In this document: one piece after another, positions 32,623 to 40,517 of the stretch
How the letters are laid out: every line of letters starts with the position of its first letter
Numbering within the stretch: position 1 is the first letter of the stretch
Assembly (NCBI RefSeq): GCF_900631615.1
Contig: NZ_LR131273.1
Span: forward strand, 3,504,850 to 3,568,849
DNA: 64,000 bases
Source of the DNA: Tsukamurella paurometabola
GTDB taxonomy: Bacteria > Actinomycetota > Actinomycetes > Mycobacteriales > Mycobacteriaceae
Reading direction: 5' to 3'
Made by a program: the position numbers and the translations under genes
The notes under the pieces: model-generated
Seen by the model: only the letters and a program-made list of their open reading frames with translations
Told to the model about the DNA's origin: nothing
The model's database searches: none

Positions 32623-33435
32623 ATGGGCAGTTCTGGACACCGGGTCGTGATCGAGGATGCTGACGGAGCGTTGCGCGCCCTGTGCAAGATCCAGATCCTT
32701 GCTGACGGTGGGTACTCGGTGATCTGCCCATACCACAGCGCGCGGGAAGGCTGGCTCTTCAAGATCCCGATCGGACTTGGTTACGGTCCTCAGAACGGTA
32801 AGTGGGCATCAGTCGAAGATGCTGTTCACTACACGGCATCCGACCACGTCAAGCTGTCGCACCACAGGGACGGACTCGTGCAGTTCAGCAGCGAATCCAA
32901 GGGGACGATCCGCTCCGGTATCAACGTGCTCGGCCTCCCGAGGGGGATCGGCGTCTTCTCAGTGCCGATTGATGTAGGGGTTACGACCGGCCCCGCCTTT
33001 GGTCTGTCCGCCTGGGGCCTCGGTGACTACTCAGAAGTAGACGCCCTGCGGAAGTCTGATCTCGTATTCCGCATAGCAGATATGGACTTCCAATCGTGTA
33101 CCCCCGGAACCGCTAACGGCTACTCGCTGGAGGGATGGCTACTATCCAAGGAGTGGCGAGGAGGCATCCATGAAGGTACTGGCGACAGTCGAATACGGCT
33201 GTGCGGGACGACACCCGCGGGTCAGTCGAGGTCCATCGAACTCCGTGTAATCCAACTACGGGGGACCGAGTCATTCGTTGGAGTGCAAGTACGAAGGATT
33301 CATCAGAGATTCCCAGATGCTTCAGGGTTCTGGTTCGGCGGACCGAGGGGGCGCGAGGGCGATCAAATTGTCGCTGCCTATCCGCGACCGGACGGTACCT
33401 TTGCCGACGCTGAGAGCCTTGACTACAGGCCATGA
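32623..33435 (+). CDS. cargo protein of unknown function
   Basis: The 270-residue soluble protein is mainly beta-rich (HRVVIEDADGALRALCKIQI, GGYSVICPYHSAREGWLFKI, INVLGLPRGIGVFSVPIDVG). No catalytic motif or membrane segment was recognised. It faces away from the large unknown gene across 64 bp, so the two probably share a control region. The C-terminal 40 residues are Gly/Arg-rich and less convincing. Confidence 0.55.
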   Translation: MGSSGHRVVIEDADGALRALCKIQILADGGYSVICPYHSAREGWLFKIPIGLGYGPQNGKWASVEDAVHYTASDHVKLSHHRDGLVQFSSESKGTIRSGINVLGLPRGIGVFSVPIDVGVTTGPAFGLSAWGLGDYSEVDALRKSDLVFRIADMDFQSCTPGTANGYSLEGWLLSKEWRGGIHEGTGDSRIRLCGTTPAGQSRSIELRVIQLRGTESFVGVQVRRIHQRFPDASGFWFGGPRGREGDQIVAAYPRPDGTFADAESLDYRP

Positions 33436-34015
33436 TCTCTGCCCTGGACACGGAAGCGCGTTACCGCCCGAATAGCTGGATGACCGGGCTGTGTGGCCAC
33501 TCCTGCACCGCCTGTCGTGGAGCCGCTTCGGGTGCTCCACGACTTGCCGCGAAGGCAGCGTCCGGAGATCGAGGAAGATCGGCTGATGACGGGCGGTGGA
33601 CAGAGCTTGCTGCATCTTGTTCACCGTGAAGAATGTGCCGCCTCCCGCTGGCGCTAGCCGTGCCATCATCACGTGTCGCTTCAGGGAGAGGAACACTTCG
33701 TCCGCCAAGTCATCGGCGGGGGTGGCGGTTGATCGCGGCGCATCCGGCAACGCTACGACCGGGTGGGGTGGACGCGGGCAGTATTTCATCTTGCAGTCCG
33801 CAGTCAGTCCGCAGTAGCTCCGGTGCGGCTCGTCGCTCGCCAATGTCACCAACGGCCTGACATGCAGGAATCCAACGCGTCCAACGTTCCCGGCGTAATC
33901 AAACGCCCAGGACGTAGTTCCGCTTCAATGTGTAGACCCGCAGTTCAGAGCCGGTAGGAGCGGGCTCAGTCCGCAAAAGCGGTTTCGTGGACCACTCGGC
34001 AATCGGGGGCCGTCC
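33436..34015. other. gene-poor stretch before attR
   Basis: No convincing gene on either strand. The open frames are short, Arg/Ser-rich and mutually overlapping. A small hairpin CCGCAAAAGCGG lies near 33972. This is the inner right end of the element. Confidence 0.5.
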
Positions 34016-34035
34016 GTGAGCACGAAATGAGCACG
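34016..34035. promoter_or_regulatory. candidate integrase arm-type site, right
   Basis: GTGAGCACGAAATGAGCACG differs from the left-end site (3246-3265) at only a few positions: the central three bases and the last. It has the same pair of TGAGCAC words 11 bp apart. It lies 93 bp inside attR. Confidence 0.5.
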
Positions 34036-34128
34036 GATTCGCGTCGGTTGGTGTCGATCTATGTCGACTCAGGTCTGTCATCGTCGCAGCTCATTGCCTC
34101 CTGGCGATTACTGACTGCGTTGACGAAA

Positions 34129-34153
34129 GAGTTCGAGTCTCACCGGGGGCACT
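34129..34153 (+). repeat. attR core
   Basis: This is a perfect 25-bp copy of the tRNA-Leu 3' end (3152-3176). The sequence before it (TGACGAAA) does not continue the tRNA, so this is the displaced copy. Chromosomal sequence resumes after 34153. The stop codon of the protease-nuclease gene begins 7 bp further on. Confidence 0.92.
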
Positions 34154-34159
34154 ACCGCA

Positions 34160-36058
34160 TCACCAGATGATGTCGCTGACGCTCGCCAGCGGTGAGTGGT
34201 CGGCGAGGCTCTCCGGCGCCGCGTAGGTGTCGCCGGTGTGCAGCTGGTCCGGGAAGCGCAGCTTGGTCCGTTCCTCGATCGTCGGCAGACTCACTTGGTA
34301 GGCGCGGAACTCGTCGAGGTCGAGGGCCTCGAGCCGGTCGAGGTTCTGGGTGAGCAGGAATCCACGGGCAACGAGCTTCCCGTCGCCGACGAACGCGACG
34401 ACCTTGAAGAACTCGCGGGGAAGAGCGACGCCCCGGTAGGTGCGGTCGTCGTCGCCGAAGACGGGCCCGCCGAAGACGCTGACCTTGAGGTTCTCCGCCT
34501 CGGTGTCGGTGAGGACGGCGTTCTCGATGAGTCCCCAGATGCCTTGGCGGGCACTCTGGTTGAAGTCCTCGACCTGCGGGGAGATGTTCGTGTAGTAGAA
34601 CGAGTCGGTGTTCGCCTGCTCGGCCTCGGACGGGCTGCCCCAGGTGAGGTCTGCTCGGCGAGCGACGTGTCCGCGGTCGATGCGGTTACCGGAGTACAGC
34701 TCGTTCCCGACCTGCGTGTCCTCGGGGAGGCGCGGATCCTTGACGAACTTCGAACCGCTGCGGTCGATGCTCGTCAGACTGGTGCCGTCGATGTTCCAGG
34801 CGACCCAGCGGGTGAGGCGCCGCGATCGGCTCTGCGTCAGCGAGAAGTGCGTGTAGTCGATGATCGGGCTGCCGTCGACCTCCACGGCGTCGTCGGCCAG
34901 GCTCGCATCCACCGCGGGGACGGGCACCGCGGTGCTGAGGAAGTCGGGGTCGTACCCGGCGCCGATCCGCGCCGCCGGGGCGGCCTGCGCGGCGGGGGCA
35001 CCGGCGGGTGGCGTGAGGGTGATGCCGAGCTTGGTGAACACGGACGTGCCGAGGCAGGCGAGCGCGTGCTCGTCCGGGCTGCCCGTGGCCTCACCGCCGA
35101 AGTGGAGGCCTGCGAAGACTCCTGTGGGGCGGCCGTTGGCGGCTTTGAACAGCCAGACGGCTCCGGAGTCTCCGCCCATGCTGATCTCGTTGTCGGGGGC
35201 CGGGTTTCTGGGGTCGGGGCCGATCTCGAAGCCGCCGACCTGTCGCTCTCCGACGTTGCCGCCGTAGTCGATCTTGACGACGACGTCGATGCGGCGCACG
35301 AGACCGTGGGTGACGCCGGTGGTGCGGCCGCTCTTGACGACCTTGTCGCCGAGCTCGGGTTCGCCGAGCTCGGTCGGCGCGACTGTCAGCCCGAGCGGTT
35401 CCGGGGTGTAGCCGCGGTCCTCGATGGTGGCGACGGCACAGTCGCCGGCGACCCCGAGGTGGGAGCGGTACAGCACCCCGAGCCGGTTGTCGTCCACCCG
35501 GTCGTCGTCGTAGGCGCCGGGCTGGACGACGGTGTCGCCGACCTTGCCGTCGGGGCCGTTGAGGACGTGCCAGTTCGACAAGATCAGCGGGGTGCCGTCG
35601 GTGCGGTCGTAGACGATCGCGCCGATGGTGCCGGCGGAGACCTTGACGTTGCCGACGCTGATGCCGGGGCGGATCGGGTCCAGGCGAGCCTTGGCCTCGG
35701 CCGGTGCCGCCTCGGGTTCGGCGACGATCCGGTACGAGAGCTCGTAACTGCGCTCGAGCACATCCGTGGGCACCGCTACGCCGTCGACCTCGACCGACTC
35801 CGGCAGCAACGCGGTGCCCAGGCTCTCGAGCGCCTCGGGCGCCACCTTCCGGCGCACGGTGAACTGCACCGCGACGGTATCGGTGGGCTTGCCGTCGACG
35901 ACCTTGTGCCCGATGCCGACCGAGGTCACATTCGGATCGGCGAGGAAGTCGGAGGCGCGGGCGCGCACGTATCTGCGCAGCGCTTCCGTGGAAGCGCGGG
36001 GCGCATCCTTGGCCTGCTGGGTCGACGGTGCTGCGGGCTTCCGTTTGTTTCCGGCCAT
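34160..36058 (-). CDS. serine protease fused to DNA/RNA non-specific endonuclease
   Basis: The 632-residue protein has two catalytic halves. Residues about 140-370 form a trypsin-like fold with His in LILSNWHVLNGPDG, an Asp candidate in AGDCAVATIED, and Ser in SMGGDSGAVWLFKA. Residues about 420-620 form a NucA/EndA-type nuclease with the DRGH motif in NRIDRGHVARRADLTWG and YYTNISPQVEDFNQ, whose Asn matches the metal-binding position. There is no signal peptide. Start at ATG 36058 (AGNKRKPAAP); the 18 codons upstream are not convincing. It is the first chromosomal gene after the element, convergent with the tRNA. A stress or anti-DNA effector that autoprocesses is a possible role. Confidence 0.85.
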   Translation of the reverse strand: MAGNKRKPAAPSTQQAKDAPRASTEALRRYVRARASDFLADPNVTSVGIGHKVVDGKPTDTVAVQFTVRRKVAPEALESLGTALLPESVEVDGVAVPTDVLERSYELSYRIVAEPEAAPAEAKARLDPIRPGISVGNVKVSAGTIGAIVYDRTDGTPLILSNWHVLNGPDGKVGDTVVQPGAYDDDRVDDNRLGVLYRSHLGVAGDCAVATIEDRGYTPEPLGLTVAPTELGEPELGDKVVKSGRTTGVTHGLVRRIDVVVKIDYGGNVGERQVGGFEIGPDPRNPAPDNEISMGGDSGAVWLFKAANGRPTGVFAGLHFGGEATGSPDEHALACLGTSVFTKLGITLTPPAGAPAAQAAPAARIGAGYDPDFLSTAVPVPAVDASLADDAVEVDGSPIIDYTHFSLTQSRSRRLTRWVAWNIDGTSLTSIDRSGSKFVKDPRLPEDTQVGNELYSGNRIDRGHVARRADLTWGSPSEAEQANTDSFYYTNISPQVEDFNQSARQGIWGLIENAVLTDTEAENLKVSVFGGPVFGDDDRTYRGVALPREFFKVVAFVGDGKLVARGFLLTQNLDRLEALDLDEFRAYQVSLPTIEERTKLRFPDQLHTGDTYAAPESLADHSPLASVSDIIW

Positions 36059-36219
36059 AACTTCAACGGTAGGTGAGATTCGCGCGTGTGGCTCGGCGAG
36101 CGGACCGGGCACGACGGATCGTTGTGCGCGTGAACGGCAACGGCGGTGCTGCCGGGTGGGAAGATCCCGGCGATGACCGAAGAGATGAGGCGCTGGGGCG
36201 AGTGCGCGGGAGGCGCCCG

Positions 36220-36822
36220 CTATCTTCCGGCGCAGCCGTGTAGGTATGCGCGCATGATCGGTCGGACCGGTGCGTTCGCGTCGATCGCCGAGCGATGGAA
36301 CGTGAGCGAGTCGACGAGCCTGAGTAGCTCGTCCACGTCGCTGGCGGAGTGGCGAAGCCCGGCGCGGCGCAGAGCTGCTATCGCGATTCTTCGTGCTGTC
36401 GCGTGCACCTCAGAACCGGTCGTCAATTTCGCGTGCAGCGTCGGAGCGTCATGCAACTCGATGATCAGTGCGTACCGCGCGCGCATATCGTCGCGCCGAG
36501 ACGCGAGCGCTTCGACGAGGGCTGCGAAATGGTCGGCTAGTTCGTCAACGGACAGGGGGGCTGGATCGTGGTCCAGCCGTGTCGCGATTCGTTCGGAGTC
36601 GACCAGTGTCGATTCAGCCAGTGCGTCCACGACCAATGTCAGAAGCGCTTCGCGCGTGCGCGCGATGTGGGAGGTCGATCCCGGCGGAAGTCCGGCACTC
36701 GCGTCGACTGCGCGATGGGTCAACGCGCGAACGCCATCCTGCGCGAGTATGCCGATCGCACTCCGAGCGACCAGGTCTCGACGGTAGTGCGCGGCCGGTG
36801 ATCGAGGTGGCATGTCGGGCAT
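36220..36822 (-). CDS. TetR-family regulator
   Basis: The 200-residue protein has an N-terminal HTH (AILAQDG-type: LVARSAIGILAQDGVRALTH, AVDASAGLPPGSTSHIART). The C-terminal ligand domain is helical. It faces away from the dehalogenase-like gene and a strong inverted repeat lies between them, so it very likely represses that gene. The start is uncertain among GTG 36828, ATG 36822 and ATG 36813. Confidence 0.85.
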   Translation of the reverse strand: MPDMPPRSPAAHYRRDLVARSAIGILAQDGVRALTHRAVDASAGLPPGSTSHIARTREALLTLVVDALAESTLVDSERIATRLDHDPAPLSVDELADHFAALVEALASRRDDMRARYALIIELHDAPTLHAKLTTGSEVHATARRIAIAALRRAGLRHSASDVDELLRLVDSLTFHRSAIDANAPVRPIMRAYLHGCAGR

Positions 36823-36827
36823 GAGCA

Positions 36828-36873
36828 CATGCTACAGATGTAGCGTGTGCTTGACGGCTACGCCTGTAGCATG
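36828..36873. promoter_or_regulatory. TetR operator pair between regulator and hydrolase
   Basis: CATGCTACAG (36828-36837) is exactly inverted in CTGTAGCATG (36864-36873). Between them a second, shorter version (ATGTAGCGTG, GGCTACGCC) and a TTGACG hexamer (36851) occur. Confidence 0.7.
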
Positions 36874-36889
36874 CGAGAGGAGAGGTGGC

Positions 36890-37756
36890 ATGTTCGTTGA
36901 ATTCCTGCCCGACCGTGATCTGTACCCCTTCGAGTCTCGGTGGTGTGAGACCGATGCCGGAAGAGTGCACTACGTGGACGAGGGGCAAGGCCCTGTCCTG
37001 CTCTTCTGTCATGGGACGCCGACCTGGAGTTTTCTGTACCGCCGAATCATCTCCGTCCTCCGGGTGCGATATCGCTGCATCGCCGTCGACAATCTCGGAT
37101 TCGGTCTATCGGAGCGTCCCTACGGGTACGGCTACACGATCCCTGCACTGTCGAGCGTGCTCGGTCGCCTGGTGGACCGGCTCGACCTGAATGACTTCGT
37201 CGTCGTCGGACACGATTGGGGTGGACCGATCGCATTGGGCGCGGCGGTGGAGCGTGCCGACCGAGTGCGTGGCGTCGTTCTTGCGAACACCACGTACTGG
37301 CCGAATCGAGCACTCTCGAAACGTCTGTTCAGCGCAGCGATGAGTTCCGGTTTTGCGCAACGACAGATCCTCGAGAAGAATCTCATGATCGACCGGGTTC
37401 TGGTCTCCGAGGTGGGGCGGTTGGTCACTCGCCGGGAGGTCGAGCACTACCGCGGGGTACAGCCGAACCCAGCAGCACGCGTCGCCTTGGCGGTCATGCC
37501 CAAGGAGATCCGGGACGCCCGACCCTTTCTCGGTCGGCTCGAGCGGTCGGTGCCCACGGCTCTCGGTCAGAAGCCCGCGCTCGCGATCTGGGGGATGCGC
37601 GACCCGGTGTTCCGGCCGCATGCGTATCTGCCGCAGGTGCGTCGGGACTTCGCGGATATCGAGTTTGTGGAGATCGCCGCTGCCGGCCATGCAGTTCAGG
37701 AGTTCGCACCGGGTCGCTTCGCGGCGGCCATCGCGCGACGATTCCCGCCCTCGTAG
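36890..37756 (+). CDS. alpha/beta hydrolase, haloalkane dehalogenase-like
   Basis: The 288-residue protein starts at ATG 36890 after GAGAGGAGAGG. It has the oxyanion motif HGTPTWSFLYR (about residue 44), the nucleophile elbow GHDWGGPIAL with Asp (not Ser) as nucleophile, an acid candidate in WGMRDPVF, and His in AAGHAVQEFAP. An Asp nucleophile plus HGxPxW is the signature of haloalkane dehalogenases and of epoxide hydrolases; the halide-stabilising Trp after Asp is present (DW). Regulation by the divergent TetR is likely. Confidence 0.82.
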   Translation: MFVEFLPDRDLYPFESRWCETDAGRVHYVDEGQGPVLLFCHGTPTWSFLYRRIISVLRVRYRCIAVDNLGFGLSERPYGYGYTIPALSSVLGRLVDRLDLNDFVVVGHDWGGPIALGAAVERADRVRGVVLANTTYWPNRALSKRLFSAAMSSGFAQRQILEKNLMIDRVLVSEVGRLVTRREVEHYRGVQPNPAARVALAVMPKEIRDARPFLGRLERSVPTALGQKPALAIWGMRDPVFRPHAYLPQVRRDFADIEFVEIAAAGHAVQEFAPGRFAAAIARRFPPS

Positions 37757-37786
37757 GAGTCCCGGATCGTGGCCGCTGCTCGGAGT

Positions 37787-38473
37787 TCACGCGGAGCCGT
37801 GATCATGCGGGTGCCGACGCGAGTAGGTGTTCGTGTACGGCTGTCCCGTGAGATCGCCTATCGCCCTCATTGTCAGGTCTGTCGCGCCACGGATCCCGTG
37901 CTCGTCGATGAGGCCGCCGATGTCGAGCGGTACGCCGAACCGCACACTCACGCCACCCCGTCGGATCGATCGTCGCGGGCCGGGCGGGTTGACGGTGTCC
38001 GTGCCACTCAATCCCACCGGTACGACGAGTGTGCCCGGCACCTGTTGGGCGACCCGCGCCAGTCCGGTGTGTCCCCGGTGGAGGTGTCCGTCGGGGGAGC
38101 GAGTGCCCTCGGGATAGATTCCCCAGGCGCCGCCCCGTCGGAGGTGCTCGACCGCCGCGTCCAGCGCGGCGGTGTCGCCACCCGATCGGTCGACGGGGAT
38201 CTGCCCCGCCGTTTGGAAGAACCAGCGCGATAGTCGACCGCGGATGCCGGTGCCGGTGAAGTACTCCGACTTCGCCAGGAAGGCGATTTCCCTTGGCGTT
38301 ACGAGAGGAAGGATCAGGGAGTCGACCTCCGCGAGGTGGTTCGCCGCCAGGATCACCGGACCGCGGCGAGGAATGTTCTCGACACCGACCGTCTCGACGT
38401 GAACCACGGCGCGCAGCGCGGGACCGATCAATACGTGCTTGTACAGGGCGTAGAACACGGCAGCCTCCTCCAT
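37787..38473 (-). CDS. 1-acyl-sn-glycerol-3-phosphate acyltransferase (PlsC-like)
   Basis: The 228-residue protein has the acyltransferase motifs NHLAEVDSLILP (HxxxxD) and GIYPEGTRSPDG (EGTR), and VVPVGLSGTD as block IV. It should acylate lysophosphatidic acid at sn-2 at the inner membrane. The ATG at 38473 sits 3 bp from a perfect 17-bp operator, so the transcript is probably nearly leaderless. A longer frame upstream belongs to the antisense of the TetR gene. It faces away from the TetR regulator. Confidence 0.85.
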   Translation of the reverse strand: MEEAAVFYALYKHVLIGPALRAVVHVETVGVENIPRRGPVILAANHLAEVDSLILPLVTPREIAFLAKSEYFTGTGIRGRLSRWFFQTAGQIPVDRSGGDTAALDAAVEHLRRGGAWGIYPEGTRSPDGHLHRGHTGLARVAQQVPGTLVVPVGLSGTDTVNPPGPRRSIRRGGVSVRFGVPLDIGGLIDEHGIRGATDLTMRAIGDLTGQPYTNTYSRRHPHDHGSA

Positions 38474-38475
38474 CT

Positions 38476-38535
38476 CGTAGACATTGTCTACGGCGGCGCT
38501 TGCCAGCATGCCCGAAGGCGTAGACACTGTCAACG
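38476..38535. promoter_or_regulatory. two TetR operator copies between plsC and its regulator
   Basis: CGTAGACATTGTCTACG (38476-38492) has perfect 8-bp arms. A copy with one arm mismatch, CGTAGACACTGTCAACG, spans 38519-38535. The spacing of 43 bp is about four helical turns. Each copy lies at one of the two divergent start codons. Confidence 0.75.
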
Positions 38536-39047
38536 TGGATGCGACGCGCGAAACCCTGATTCGGGTCGGAACGGCGATGGTGGACGCGGACGGCATCGCT
38601 GCGGTGGGGGTCCGGTCCGTCGCGGCGGCGGCGGGGCTGTCCCACGGAGCCCCACGGAGGTATTTCCCGACGCTCGCCGCACTGCTCGCCGCCATCGCCA
38701 GGGAGGGGGTCGACGACCTCGATCGCGCGCTGGCACCGGCCCTGGCACGCGGCGTCGGCGACGCGGCGGTCGCGTACTGGCGCTTCTCCGTGGAACGCCC
38801 GCACATGTTTGATCTGATCTTCCGGCACGATCTCCTCGGCGGTGCCGGGGGAGACCTCCGCGAAGTCACCCGACCCTGGATCGACGCGCTGGCGGAACGC
38901 CTCGACGGCATCGATCGCGCGATCGAACTCTGGTCGGCGATCCACGGTCTCTGCGTCCTCGCCCGTACTGCGGCGATCGCCTCCGCGGGGATCACCGTGG
39001 ACGAGGGCTACGTCCGTGCCGTCGCCGAACGCCTCGCGGCCGCCTGA
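38535..39047 (+). CDS. TetR-family regulator
   Basis: The 170-residue protein starts at GTG 38535, directly at the second operator; an ATG at 38508 is the alternative. HTH residues are GVRSVAAAAGLSHGAPRRYF. The C-terminal domain resembles TetR_C_13-type regulators. It probably represses both itself and the divergent acyltransferase through the paired operators. Confidence 0.85.
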   Translation: MDATRETLIRVGTAMVDADGIAAVGVRSVAAAAGLSHGAPRRYFPTLAALLAAIAREGVDDLDRALAPALARGVGDAAVAYWRFSVERPHMFDLIFRHDLLGGAGGDLREVTRPWIDALAERLDGIDRAIELWSAIHGLCVLARTAAIASAGITVDEGYVRAVAERLAAA

Positions 39048-39057
39048 ACGGACGGCA

Positions 39058-39088
39058 CCGCCCGCCCCTGGGAATCAGGAGCGGGCGG
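39058..39088. terminator. bidirectional terminator hairpin
   Basis: CCGCCCGC pairs with GCGGGCGG over a 15-base loop, lying between the convergent TetR and Kas genes. Confidence 0.6.
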
Positions 39089-39109
39089 CGTCGTGAGAAG
39101 TGCTGCGAC

Positions 39110-40417
39110 TCAGTACTTGCCGAAGGCCAGCGCCACGTCGTGGCCGCCGAAGCCGAACGAGTTGTTCAGCGCGTACTTGTAGTCGCCCTTGCGTGCCTCG
39201 CCGTGTACCACGTCGAGCTCGATCTCGGGGTCCTGGTTGTCCAGGTTGAGGGTCGGCGGGATGATGCCGTCGCGCAGCGACAGCACCGTCAGGGCGGCCT
39301 CGAGGGCGCCGACGGCGCCGATCGAGTGGCCCAGCGCGCCCTTCGGGGCGTAGATCGCCGCGTCGGTGCCGACGACCGCGTTGATGGCCTTGGCCTCGGC
39401 GGTGTCGCCGATCGGGGTCGCGGTGGCGTGCGCGTTGATGTAGTCGATATCCTCGCGCGTCAGGCCGGCGGTCTCCATGGCGCGCTTCATGGCGCGGGCG
39501 GCGCCGCCGCCCTCCACGTCGGGGGAGACCATGTGGTAGCCGTCGGAGGTGATGCCGGCGCCGAGCAGGCGCGCGATGGGCTTCGCGCCGCGGGCGAGGG
39601 CGTGCTCCTCGGTCTCGATGATCATCAGCGTCTGCGCCTCGCCGAAGACGAAGCCGTCGCGGTCCTTGTCGAACGGGCGCGACGCGGCCAGCGGATCGTC
39701 GTTGCGGGTCGAGAGAGCGCGCATCATCGCGAACGGGGCGATGACGGGGCTGTCGATCCGGCCCTCGATGCCGCCGCAGACCGCGATGTCGGCATCGCCC
39801 AGGACGATCTGGCGCCAGGCGTGGGCGATGGCCTCGTTGCCGGTCGAGCAGGCCGAGACGGGGGCGATGGCGCCCGCCCGGGCGCCGATCTCCAGGGCGG
39901 AGACGGCGCAGGCGCCGTTCGGCATGGCCATCTGCACGGTGAACGGAGAGACCTTGCGGACGCCGTGATCGCGGAGCGCGTCGACGGCCTCGACCATCGA
40001 CTCGCCGCCGCCGAGGCCGGTGCCGACGACCGCGGCGAGGCGGGTCGGATCGACATCCGGGCGGCCCGCGTTATCCCACAGGCGCTTGGTGATCACGTGC
40101 GCGGCCTGCTCGACGTAGGACATGCGGCGCTTGCTGACGTGCTGCTTGCTGATGTCGCCCGCGTACTTGCGGTCCGGACGCTCGGGCACCTCGGAGGTGG
40201 GGTCCTCGAGCAACTGTCCGCCGAAGCGGACCGGGAGGTCGGCGATGTCGACGCCGATGAAGTCGCCCTTGAGCTCGCGAATGCCGCTCTTGCCGGCCAG
40301 AAGGCCCGCCCATGTGGACTCGGTGTCGGTGCCGATCGAGGTGGTCATCTCGATCGCGGTGACCACGACGTTGGGGAACTGCCCGCCGAGCGTGCTGAAA
40401 CTCCGGATGTCTGCCAT
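39110..40417 (-). CDS. beta-ketoacyl-ACP synthase, KasA/KasB type
   Basis: The 435-residue thiolase-fold condensing enzyme has active-site Cys in [16 protein letters not shown], His in [12 protein letters not shown] and His in [27 protein letters not shown] closes the protein as in mycobacterial KasA/KasB, which elongate meromycolic acids on AcpM in FAS-II. A 10-residue insertion around [12 protein letters not shown] distinguishes it from M. tuberculosis KasA as I recall it. It stands alone here, without fabD, acpM or accD6, so it may be a second copy serving a specialised chain length. The start is ATG 40417 or 40426. Confidence 0.88.
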   Translation of the reverse strand: MADIRSFSTLGGQFPNVVVTAIEMTTSIGTDTESTWAGLLAGKSGIRELKGDFIGVDIADLPVRFGGQLLEDPTSEVPERPDRKYAGDISKQHVSKRRMSYVEQAAHVITKRLWDNAGRPDVDPTRLAAVVGTGLGGGESMVEAVDALRDHGVRKVSPFTVQMAMPNGACAVSALEIGARAGAIAPVSACSTGNEAIAHAWRQIVLGDADIAVCGGIEGRIDSPVIAPFAMMRALSTRNDDPLAASRPFDKDRDGFVFGEAQTLMIIETEEHALARGAKPIARLLGAGITSDGYHMVSPDVEGGGAARAMKRAMETAGLTREDIDYINAHATATPIGDTAEAKAINAVVGTDAAIYAPKGALGHSIGAVGALEAALTVLSLRDGIIPPTLNLDNQDPEIELDVVHGEARKGDYKYALNNSFGFGGHDVALAFGKY

Positions 40418-40517
40418 GCCCTCCATGAAACAGGATGGAAACGTGCATCCGGCTGTTCTCAGGTGAGAACTTCACAGCCGTCTCTTGTGGGATCGTCACG
40501 AACCGTTCGGTTCACCC

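Larger units (their letters stand above)
3152..34153. mobile_element. 31-kb integrated element (AICE-like) in tRNA-Leu
   Basis: The element is bounded by a perfect 25-bp direct repeat of the tRNA 3' end (3152-3176 and 34129-34153) and has a tyrosine integrase beside the left copy. It also carries an Xis-like gene, a winged-helix gene with iteron-like repeats, an FtsK/TraB-type ATPase and a DUF2637-like membrane protein. Cargo includes a Septu-like pair. That content fits the actinomycete integrative and conjugative elements, which move double-stranded DNA with one TraB-like ATPase and no relaxase. I saw no relaxase, capsid or tail genes. Three IS families and a MITE have accumulated inside. 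Two of the insertions split transfer genes, so the element is probably no longer self-transmissible, although integrase and Xis look whole. Confidence 0.88.

Noticed and set aside
33322-33852. 176-codon minus-strand frame near attR
   Set aside because: It overlaps the end of the 32623 gene, lacks a ribosome binding site and has no protein-like domain pattern; too weak to call.
3152-34153. Prophage interpretation of the element
   Set aside because: No capsid, portal, terminase, tail or lysin genes were seen, while an FtsK/TraB-type ATPase and a DUF2637-like protein are present.
3152-34153. Relaxase-based ICE
   Set aside because: No relaxase, type IV coupling protein set or VirB-like genes were recognised.
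34196-36076. 626-codon plus-strand frame
   Set aside because: It is the shadow of the protease-nuclease gene; Gly/Val/Glu-rich with no domain.
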